Below, in pieces: positions 13,177 through 23,712 of a stretch of 64,000 nt of DNA. Both the position numbers and the translations under genes were made by a program. Every line of letters starts with the position of its first letter. Position 1 is the first letter of the stretch. The notes beneath the pieces are model-generated. The model had not been told where the DNA came from, made no database searches, and saw nothing but the letters and a program-made list of their open reading frames with translations. The stretch is from positions 16,405-80,404 of the forward strand of contig JABVXV010000290.1 of assembly GCA_013365325.1 (NCBI GenBank), written 5' to 3'. Source of the stretch: Dipetalonema caudispina (taxonomy: Eukaryota > Nematoda > Chromadorea > Rhabditida > Onchocercidae).

Positions 13177-15845
13177 TTGCTATGATTATTGAGGTTGGTA
13201 ATTACACATATCATTGTAGTCTTTCTGATCGAAATTAGCGAACCGACTAGGCAGTGGATCACATATAGCGGAATTATCATTCACATTGATACAGTTTGTT
13301 CAAACTAAAGGAATTATTGTGAAACTTTCAACTTCCTTTTTTTTCGCATTTTCTACACTTTTCAATTTGTGTGAAAAATCGAAACACAAATCTTGTTTGG
13401 TAACTTTCTCTTTTTTTTTATTTTTACAATGTTATTCGATTGCTTATGTAATTTTTTATCAAATAGCATAATTTGTGTCAATATGTTCAGTTGTTCATCT
13501 GCTGAAAGCCTGAAAACATAAGTACAGTGAATTTTCATTTGGGAAGAAAACCTTGGTTTTTTTTTTTTTGTTACCAAAGGATTGAAACGATAACGTATGC
13601 AGTGTTAACTTCATCAGTTTTTTGTAAGATATTCCGGTGAGAAATTTTATTTGGAACCTTTATATCTAATTTGTAATTATTCAAAGGTTGTTGAGGTTTT
13701 AACTACATTGATTCTTTCGATATGTGTATTTGTTATCAATGTTCTACTGAGTAGGATGAAGTGGAGTCAATTGTTAGAGGTTCGTTCTTGTAATTTAAAT
13801 TTGTTTTAAAGAATTTCTTCTTCCTTTGTATTTTAACTTTGGAAAGTTATTGAATTGGGTAATGTGTTGATTTTCGGTCCTTTGAACCCGGTTTATTGTT
13901 CAGCCACTAAATGAAGTATTGTGCAGAACTTGATATATACTTCGCTTTTCATCGTAAATATTATTATTTTTTATTTTTGTAATCCCAATTATAAAAGATA
14001 TTTGACGTAAAGGTATTTAATTTAACGGGCAATGATAATTATAAGTAAGGTATTATTTTGTGCCTTATAAATTTAAAATTGTATGCAGGTAAATATGAGT
14101 AGTTCTAATAAATTTGCTTTAAGCTTTTAATCTCATGTTCATGTGTTAGCACATTATACTTCATTCAATTTACATGAAACTTTAAGTACTAAATTTCAAA
14201 AAGTTTGCACTGAAATCATCTGAATCAATTCTAAATGGTGCATGCTATACAAATAATTGTTGTCAGTATGACACTATAATTGTCACACTTACGCAAATTG
14301 CCATCATTATGACAACGGATGTAATTGTTGTCATTATCATGATTACTATTCATAGATTGTAGTCACGATTAAGTAAACCAAATTATGATCATTAAAAGTT
14401 TAATTGTTATTCTGATCATTTTATGTTATGACCGTTATCATTATCACATGTTCTTTTTTTTTTGTATCGTCATCATTTTTGCTGTTATTATTCTAGTCGT
14501 TATCAACACATTCTACCAGTGCTTTTTTTCTAATAATTCAAGATATACCATTGTTATTGTTGTTATTTTCATGTTTATAATCATTATTATATCATTATTA
14601 TATCAGTGTAAGTTGTCATCCAAATCCTTAGCACTATCGCTAGAAGTAATCAATATCACTATTACTGTAATGTTTACCATTGATAACAATGATTTCTTTT
14701 CGAGTATGCCTTGGAATAAATAGAAATAATTATATTTCGATTTTTTCAAATCATACAATTTAAATACTAATCAATGAAAAAAAAAAATAACAATTATTTG
14801 ATAGAATTGGAATCATGCTGAGATAACTCATTTAGATGACATTGAATTTGCAGGTAATTTTTAGATCAGATTAGGAGTGTTACAAAAAATCAAAACCAGT
14901 TTCTTAATTGCTTTTACAATTTTGTAGCAACAACTCAGTTTAGCCAACGTTTCATTATTCTGAATGAAACAAATGCACCATTTTAACGATTGTCCTATTT
15001 CTTCCAAAGATTTTCAGGAATTATCTTTCATCATTGTTAAATTTTGATAGTAAAAATTTAATATTCCCATATTTCAATCCAGTCAATCCGATATTTCTAC
15101 ATTTTAATTGGACGTGTTTTGATATTCCCTGAACAAAGAACATCTTTATCATCCTGGTACGCATATACAGATATATATACTTTCTTTTAATATATTTAAA
15201 TAAAAAATTAAAATTTAATAATAGAAAGAAAGTTGTGAAACGATCTCATCCAAATTTATTGCATTTAAATTATCCAAATTTCTAAGTTATCCAAGACTTC
15301 CGTAATACAATGCTCCAGTCATAATTGGATGTTATAATTTTTGATTTCGAAAGAATAATATTTTCAATATTTAAAAAAGACTTCCTCTTTTGATACTTTT
15401 ACCGAAAAACTAATTAGCAATAATGAATTTAAATAGAAAGATCCTGATAAATAATAGCATAGCATAAATGGCTGATTGTTACGTTTCAGTTTACTTAGAA
15501 TTAAACTCAAGTTAATCTATCTGCTCGTAATACAGATCCAATTGGATATTCCCAATTTTAATATTTTGATATTTCAATCGTAATTCAAACTTGTTGCTTA
15601 ATGATATATAGTTATACTTCAGTTGAGAAACAGTCATCAGAAGAATGTTCTCAATACTTATTATTTAATAATCTACTTTAACTCACAAATTATTAAATGA
15701 TAATGATCATAAATATACCTATTTGATAATGATTATTGTAATATGTAATTTTTCCCCTTATCAAAACGATTAAAGCATCAGCCTTGACCAATTTACAACT
15801 CTAATAATTGATAACAACATTATTATCAATTACAGTATAGAATAC
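13177..15845. other. Intergenic, AT-rich, no gene seen
   Basis: The span holds low-complexity ATT/GTT-rich sequence. The longest open frame, near 14385-14723, translates to Ile/Val/Phe-rich low complexity and is not taken as a gene. Confidence 0.6.
15834..15835 (+). promoter_or_regulatory. Probable trans-splice acceptor of phytochelatin synthase gene
   Basis: The sequence ATCAATTACAG ends 10 bases before ATG 15846, a typical position for a spliced-leader acceptor. Confidence 0.45.
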
Positions 15846-17326
15846 ATGCAGCAACGTACAACATCAACTCAAAATTTCTATCGTCGAAAATTACCATCAT
15901 CTTGCATTAATTTCGCATCACCTGAAGGCAAGAAACTTTTCACCGAGAGTCTTGTCAAAGGTTTGAATTTTACCAATTATTCATCTCATTGTAAGCGAAA
16001 ATTTTAGCTTATTTCTAAAGTAGAAAAAGTAAACAATAATCCATGCAAAATTTGCAGGAAAGATTTTTAACTTTTCATAATTGAAAGTAATGAATTGAAA
16101 TGATTTTTTCCTTTTTCCGTTAACGTAATATTTAAGTAAAATTGTTCTATCCCATAACACTCGCAATTTTATAATTATTAATTCCGTTTAAAAATTTCAT
16201 CTAGATTTCAACAATTTTTTTTTTTCCCTTTTATCTTTGCACTTTGTAAAATTTCTAGCAAAATGTTTTTTTGCTAAAATTTTCCAAGCAATATGATAAA
16301 TATAATTTGTATATTTAATTGATTTTCAATACTTTTATTCCCCTTATCAATTTTCAATTCTTAGTACGAATGTACTTATTCTATTTTCTATTCTTTGTAC
16401 GAATGTACTTTTTCGATTTTCAGTACTTTCTTTCTTCATTTTCTGTTTTCTTTTAATACGCACTATAATGATTAACCATTATTTGTTTAAGTTGATTATT
16501 GATTTGAGTTATATTTACAATTTGAATTGTTTAATGTATTCCAATTAATTCAACATATTCAAATGTTATCGCTGCAATATAATGAATTTTATTTAAAATA
16601 AATCATTGCTTTTATCGAATTATATCCTTTTCTTCCAAATTTCACTGTCGTTAATTTTTATTAATATATCAAAGTTTGATGTATTTTAGGACATGCAAAT
16701 ATTTACTTCCGATTAGCGTCACATTTTTTAACACAGGATGAACCATCTTATTGTGGCCTTTCTACTTTGGGTAAATATTTTGCCTCTATTTTGTTTTTTT
16801 TGTTTTTTTTTTTTTTTTTTCTAGAAGAAAATTTAATTGTCAAATTTGCTAATAGCGTTCTAATTTAGGCAGAAATTTGCAAATAATTGAATTATATATT
16901 GCAGTAAATTAATACGAAAAAAAAAAGTTTTTTGAACAGAAAAAATGGCTTGAAATTTTTTTCAAAACATTTGTTTTCCTTTATTATTAACGATATTTAA
17001 AAAAAAAAAAAAACTGGAAATATTTTATATTTGTCGTATATTACAAAGATTAAACTATGACATTTATATTATTTAGTAATGGTACTAAATGCACTAGAAG
17101 TGGATCCAGGTCGAGTATGGAAATCACCATGGCGTTTCTATCATGAAAGTATGCTTGACTGTTGTGTACCACTTGATGATATTAAAAAAACTGGCATAAC
17201 ATTATCTCAGTTTGTTTGTTTAGCAGAATGCAATAAACTTTACACTGAATTAAAATACGCAGAATCGAAATCAGGTTTTTTTTTTTTTTTTTCTTATTTC
17301 TTTTTTCTCTTTTTTTTCCTTTTTTT

Positions 17327-17361
<35 letters not shown>

Positions 17362-18728
17362 TTAAGTGATATGGAAAATTTTTGGAACAAATGACTATAA
17401 TTATTTTAATGTTAGTACTATAACTATTAAATTTGAAATTGAAATGTCACGAATTAATTTGAACACTGATATTTCACGAAAGAGTATCTTCTTAGTTACT
17501 ATCGTTTGATATAGCTTAACATTAAGTTTAAAATCATTTCATCCAAATTATTATTGTATCCAGAATTCTTGAGTATCTTTCGGGAAAATGTTAAACGATG
17601 TACAGCAGTTGACGATACGATCATTGTGGTCAGCTATAATCGCCAAGTACTGGGTCAAACTGGTACAGGTATTTGCATAACCTATTTTTTTTTCTTTTTT
17701 TTTTTTTTTTTTTTAATGAATGGATATTTATTTATAATTTTTATGTGACTAATTATCAGATGATATTGTCAGTAATTATAATTTTATTTCTCATTTTTTT
17801 TTATTTTATTTAAGGTCATTTCTCACCGTTAGGTGCATATCATGAAGAAAGTGATCAAGTTCTTATCATGGATGTTGCTCGATTCAAATATCCACCACAT
17901 TGGGTATCATTAACCATTTTAAGGGATGCAATGCTTAGTATTGATGCTACCACTGGCAAACCACGAGGTTATTATTTTTTTGACTACTTTATTGCTGATT
18001 AATTTTTTTATTTTCATAAAACATTATTGAATTTTATTTTGAAGAATGTCAAATTTTCTCTTTAGATATTTAAATGAATAATGAATTGTAATTTCTAAAA
18101 TTTAACAGGTAGCTTAAAATAAATACATTTGAATGATGAACTGTGCAGATCTATTTCAGGTTATCTAACATTAAAATTTCGATCTCATATACAACCATTA
18201 GTTTTGCTTCACTTACAAGGCGATTTTAGTTCTTGCAAAACAGTGGTAGGATTTTTTATTTTCCTACCCATCTATCCTTAATTACCTTGAAATACCGTAA
18301 ATTATTCTACTCTTAATTACTGTGATAAAATATATATGATGAAAGTTTCATTTTTTTTTTTTTTTCTTTTTTTTTTTTTTGGTAGTATAGATGAGGTTTT
18401 AACTTAATGAGGTATTTTAATTTTATTAAGAATTGCTACTTAAGCTTAGTAAAGAGAAAAGGAAGTGATAAGAAATGTTAACCAAGCTAAGTATCATTAG
18501 ATTAATAAGGATACAATATTTTCTTACAGAATAAAAATAAACATTCTATTAGAAACAATTATTTTTGTAACATGAATAAAGATTATTGCGAAAATTATAC
18601 CTTTAGCATTGGCTTCGTGGGCATTGTATTTTCGACAATTAATTGGATCAAATGAAACTGTAATTGACAAAAATAATCATTTCGATTGATTTTTTCAGTT
18701 AAATACTATTCCATTTATTATTTATTTA

Positions 18729-18799
<71 letters not shown>

Positions 18800-18800
18800 A

Positions 18801-18895
<95 letters not shown>

Positions 18896-19113
18896 GATGA
18901 TATTGATAAATAAGCCAATAAAAATCAATAAACACAGATACGATAAGAAATGTTTTTATGTTTCACAGCACAAGACAGAAGTGCTAAATGTTAATTGCAG
19001 CGGTAGAACACAAAGCTACACTTTCTCCGATGTCGTACGATCAATGGACTGATCTGATACTATCCTCCATTGCTCAATCCACTCCGACAGACGCTTCAGT
19101 TGTCTTTCAGTAA
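15846..19113 (+). CDS. pcs-1: Phytochelatin synthase (glutathione gamma-glutamylcysteinyltransferase)
   Basis: Papain-like transpeptidase that makes metal-binding phytochelatins from glutathione, homologous to C. elegans pcs-1 and plant PCS. Secure exons: 15846-15960, 16690-16770, 17077-17274, 17564-17668, 17815-17967, 18160-18245 (246 codons, all phases agree). The catalytic Cys lies in [11 protein letters not shown], the His in [13 protein letters not shown] and the Asp in [14 protein letters not shown], so the triad is complete. Other family blocks are [22 protein letters not shown] and [10 protein letters not shown]. The C-terminal part is unresolved. Coding-like sequence lies at about 18582-18659 ([15 protein letters not shown]), and a likely last exon at 19001-19113 contains [14 protein letters not shown] and a stop. 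The joins between 18245 and 19001 do not phase cleanly and an (ATT)n tract lies between them. End coordinate is therefore tentative. Confidence 0.9.
17275..17359. repeat. Poly-T/poly-pyrimidine tract
   Basis: About 85 bases of almost pure T with a few C, at the start of a PCS intron directly after the donor. Confidence 0.85.
18730..18894. repeat. (ATT)n microsatellite, about 165 bp
   Basis: Nearly perfect ATT repeat with two interruptions near 18793-18803. It lies in the 3' part of the PCS gene between C-terminal exon candidates, and generates long Ile/Leu/Asn repeat frames that are not genes. Confidence 0.97.
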
Positions 19114-19439
19114 TAAGCTGTCGAGTTTCGTTCTTACCTTTATTGTCATTTTCACCCTTATAAATTTACCCTTGTTTCATAAACAGGTTTAAAAAGATGT
19201 CCTTTCGTTTTCCTGGCTTTTCCGCTTTCAGATTCAATAATGCAGACTGTAATGTTGGAAGTGATGGGGAACGAGAAGAGCATGTGCAATATACGGTGGT
19301 ATGGTTACCAACACTTCCTCCCATTCCAGGCTGCAATTCATAATATTGGTAGCATATCTGATGACAGTTCAGGATATTTGCTTTACCTCCAGAATTTTAG
19401 AAATTAGAGATTTCGCTATTCCCTTCAGCGCCAAACTTC

Positions 19440-21069
19440 TAGGGTATGTAAAATTAGTTCGCAGTTATAGATCGCCAGGAATTTCGCTTACCTGGCCAGG
19501 TCTATCATATTTTGATTTCGAACTCCTTCTTTATTTAGTACCTTTGGTAAGTCATGTTGCCCTAGTTTATCTTTTTTATCTGGTACGCCAAGCTTACCCG
19601 ACGGGCGTACTTTTCCAAATGATCTTGGTAATTCAAGTTTCAAATAATTTGGTATAGTGCAATTTTTCCCTGATCGACCTTGTAATCCAACTTTTCCACT
19701 GGCTCCTGAAAAATTTTTATGATTTCTATGTAAACGTGAAGTTTACTATAAAATTGGTAAAACATTCTAAAGCATACTAGGAGCTCCGCATACATCCATT
19801 GGACCTGGTAAACCAGGAGGACTAACTCGTCCACTTTTTCCAGGAACTCCTGGCAAGCCAGATGGGCCAAGCAAGCCCGGCATGCCACTGTTTCCTAGTA
19901 GTCCGGGTGGACGGACTAGGACATAATACGCAATCTTCTTCACTGCTGCTGTCATCGAGGAGAAATCCCGGTGTTCCTGGTTTACCATCTAAGCCATTTC
20001 TACTGTCTTCTGGAATAATTTGCATCAAATGCTGGAACCTAGTATTTAATTGAATGCAGATACCACGGTTCGAAAAGAAATAAAAAGAATCTATTTTCGA
20101 AGTTCATTCATATTGATAATGAATGATTCAGTGCTGCTTCTGTAGTTCTTTTACAAAATCTCACCACCGTCAGTACCCGATTGGCCAAGTGGTCCTCTCG
20201 GTCCTTCCGGACATTGAATGGCTTGATTAAGGCAATCTACAAGATTTTTATTTAATTGGTAAAAATTTATTTTAATTAAGCTAAGATATAATGGAAACCC
20301 AATTTAACAAGCCTTGAAAATAAATCTTCTGTCATATGTCACTGCTACTCATAAATGGAACAGCAAAATGTGATTCATCGCTGATAAGCATTCGTATGTG
20401 TTACGTTTCTCCTTAAATGAAATAATCCTTGAGGATTTGAATATTATAAGCTCCAACCAGTCATTTTCATCCATTTTCTAATGACGTTAAATAAATCAAA
20501 TTTAAATTCTTCAAATGGATAAGTTCTATTAACTTAAACTACTATTTAGGCATGGTTAAATTGGTGGAATACAGTCTCATATCAATCAGTTGTAAAGAAA
20601 CTTACTGAACCGTTCAGTTCTAAAATAATCTGATCTTCGTATTCTGCTGAAAGGCGTTTTGCTTTATAAATTCACCCCAAGTACCATTAATATCGTACTG
20701 TAAAGCAAATGCTGACAGATTTTCCTCAAAAAATTTATTTCAGATCAGATTTTTATTGCCTGTGATATGTTCGAACCCGCAGTCAAAGGTAGAATGTTCA
20801 GAAAGAGACTCACTGAATAAATACAAGAACTGAAATTCAATAAAGCATAGTGAAGGAAATAGAACCTCTAATTTCTGACAAATTTTACTAAGCAGAAGAT
20901 GAAATACCTTAAAGTGCTTAATATCCTTGAATACGAATTCACAGAGATTGTCGATGTCATACTTTACAAAAATAATTAGTAACTAATTAGCCGACAAAGG
21001 TATTGCACAAAGTACTCCAAGTGTTATTAAAATAATCTCTGCAGGAAATTTAAGATTAATGGATCGCAT
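19440..21069 (-). pseudogene. Decayed cuticle collagen gene
   Basis: Minus-strand relic of a nematode cuticle collagen. The start ATG at 21069-21067 follows an acceptor-like TTTCAG (AG at 21093-21092). The N-terminal membrane segment (AEIILITLGVLCAIPL) runs into an in-frame TAG at 20985-20983. The same frame then continues into YDIDNLCEFVFKDIKHFK, which matches the conserved N-domain of cuticle collagens. A further piece, YDINGTWGEFIKQ, lies near 20690. Triple-helix pieces are CPEGPRGPLGQSGTDGG near 20190, DGKPGTPGF near 19980, and a run of Gly-X-Y from RPPGLLGNSG to GLPGPMDVCG at 19790-19915. The last two pieces are in different frames, so a one- or two-base shift lies near 19905-19921. Towards 19600 the Gly-X-Y pattern degrades (KLGVPDKKDKLGQ). 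At least two independent lesions argue for a pseudogene; sequencing error is the alternative. Confidence 0.7.
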
Positions 21070-21093
21070 CGTATCAAATTCCAGGACAGTTCT

Positions 21094-22397
21094 GAAAATC
21101 ATTAGGATTATTGCAAAACTGGAAATCATTTGTTGATAAAAAATTGATTCGAAATCAGTTCTGCTCTTAACATTTCTAAAAAATAAGGTTGATTAAGATG
21201 AATAAATTTTGTGATTGGCGGATAGGGTAACTGACAGAATGTTGAATCTTTTTGGATATGTCAGTAGGAAATACCAGTCCACCTGTCAAGTGTCCCCTGA
21301 AGATGAATATTCGGAGAGAATCCATTCAACTATTCATACTGCAACATTCAAGTGCACTTACCCCTCTTTTTGTCACAGCCATTCTCCTGAAAATGTAAAT
21401 AATATGTGCATGTGGCACTTATCGCAGCAGCTGATATCATCTGTACTGCGATTTGCTCCCTATCACCCGCACTTTCACAAATAATGCCTGCTTTTAGGAA
21501 CTATGCGCTCTTCTATCAGCATAAACAAGTTCATTTTACCCTTTCTATATTTAATAGCTTCCAGCTCATCTCCTCTTCGGAGAACAACAATAACGACAAT
21601 AATAACATCTTCCAAACTTGTCTTACTTGTTCATCGTTAATCTCACCGTCACGTTTCATTCCGCGGCAATTACTTGTATCACGCCAAAATAGCCACTTTT
21701 TTCGACCACAAATCTCGCATCATTCATTTCCTGCACTTATATTTCGTTTACTTGTCTCTGCTATTCGTTTTCACCTTTCATAAGCCAATGTCATCAGAAT
21801 CTTACCATTCGCCCAATATATTAGATTGATTAACACCTTATTATTATTCCTTCACAAATTTATTTGTCAGTGTTTTCTAATAAATTCATCTACCTTCTAT
21901 GATCCGATCCCACTATCAGCTTTCTTTTTCATCTCACCTTCCGAAACGTCTAATACGTTTACCTCTTGCAAATTTCCATTATTATGAAATAGAACAATAT
22001 TTTTGTCTGCATTTACTTGCGTAAAAGTCACTATTACAGGTGAGTACATTTCTCACTGTTGATGTACAATTCATTATCTGTAAGAATATCATTCAGAAGA
22101 GTAACTGTGAGATCTAGCCGTGAAATTGATTTTGGCTAGAACCGGTATAAACATTAACTGTTGTTTTGTTATATCATCGTCAGTTTCGAATTGAAAAAAG
22201 ATTCGTGCTTGCGTGAAAGGCAACATATTTTTCCAAAATCTTTCTAGATTTTATTAAGGTAGCTGCATTCAATGACGTTGTTAGCTTCAAAAATGTTTAC
22301 TATGTGATGAATTTACCGGAAGAATCTTGGTTTTTTTTTCCTTTTTTTTTGAAATACGAAGAAATTACTATCATATCAGATTATATTGTTCGTAAAA
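21094..22397. other. Intergenic, no gene recognised
   Basis: Region between the collagen relic and the small plus-strand candidate. Open frames at 21215-21484 and 21406-21783 overlap in different frames and show no family motif. Confidence 0.5.
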
Positions 22398-22735
22398 ATG
22401 GAACAGGGCGATGGTACAGCGGTATTTCTTCCGTCTGGACAAAGTGACTATAATTCAGATTTGTTCTATTTATTGCGATCACTTACCAAAATAGTGAAAA
22501 CACAAGAGACAGTAAACGCTAAACTTGGTAGGAATCCAAACCAAATTTTATAACCTCTTAAAATTCTTTCTTTTTTTTAATTTGCTTTTATCGGATAATA
22601 GAACTGGGCTCTATATGACTTTGAGTAGCCAATATTAATGTAATCCAAACCATAGTCTAGGGTGAAGCTTTCGTAATATATATCATCCCAGGTGAGGATA
22701 ATCTACCTTTCGATATTCCTTGTCAACTATCGTAG
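22398..22735 (+). CDS. Candidate small protein, 57 residues, two exons, unrecognised
   Basis: Exon 1 is 22398-22527 and exon 2 is 22692-22735, joined in phase 1 by a GTAGGA donor and a TATCATCCCAG acceptor. An acceptor ATATCAG ends 18 bases before the ATG, suitable for trans-splicing. The product begins MEQGDGTAVFLPSGQ and has an amphipathic middle, DLFYLLRSLTKIVKTQETVN, that could form a short helix or coiled coil; it ends PFDIPCQLS. There is no signal peptide or membrane span. The amino-acid composition is unlike that of the AT-rich background, which is the main reason to believe it. No family is recognised. It could also be the 5' end of a longer gene, but the second exon carries a stop. 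Confidence 0.4.
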
Positions 22736-23712
22736 TCCCTAGCAACATTTGTTACATTTTAATTGCAAAGCAATCAGGCAGTTTATTAAGCAATTCCACT
22801 CAATGCAAGATAATGAAAAAAGAGGTATGAAATGCGTACATCACAACAAAAGCCAATGATTCCACAATGTGTTCAACAGAAAACAATAATTAGGATGCAA
22901 ATGATTTCGTACAGAATTATGTGACGACGACTTCTACTATAACAAATAATTAAGCTTCATTTCAAAACACTCTTTCTTACAGCTGAAAAAGTTCAGGTAA
23001 ATCTAATTTGGACGTATTTAACAAACACATGTCATGTTTTGGAAGAGATAAACGATAAATCCACGAAAATATAGCAAAAGAAAGTTAAATAAATCGTGTA
23101 TTGTTGTCCTGTGACTTCATAATGGTACGGGATTTTCTTTCTGGTATGTGTTGTAAGTTAGTCGGAAAATGCGTCTTCAATCACAATTAGCTGCCGAACT
23201 GCCAATCTAGCAGAAAAATTAAGCAAACATTTTTCACCCATTTCAGATTGCTCGCCAGGTTAAACTTTAAAAAGGTTTAAGACTTTCAGCTGTAATTTCT
23301 TGTTGAATTATGATAAAAAGAAAGTCAGTTACGTTTGAAAATATTGCATCTGGAGCAAAACTAATTATCGTTATAACAAAAATCAAATGTGCGAAATTGC
23401 AATATTATTAGAAACTTATTACTAAGCACAAAATGGCTACGGCAACACAACTTCTCGAAATTTCAGCTAAGCTGAATGCCTTCTGGGATACTGAATTAAA
23501 TTTGAAAATCTTCTCGAAACATTTGAAAGAGTAAGGAAGTAAAAATATAATGTCTAGAAAGAATTAAATATGAGAGTTGCACAGATCTCAATTAAAGCTA
23601 AAATTTGAATATTAAACCACTTTTCTTGTAAGTTATTGTCTGATCCTTAACAAGATATTGCAAAGGTGATAATGAAGAATTAAGGATCATATTCATTATC
23701 AATGAATGCTTC
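22736..23712. other. Intergenic, no gene seen
   Basis: AT-rich spacer between the small candidate and the 3' end of the Rh gene. Nothing conserved was seen. Confidence 0.5.

Noticed and set aside
14385..14723. 112-residue open frame
   Set aside because: Ile/Val/Phe-rich low-complexity translation of ATT/GTT-rich sequence, with no motif and no splice partners.
18686..19052. Long Ile/Leu/Asn repeat frames on both strands
   Set aside because: They are translations of the (ATT)n microsatellite, not proteins.
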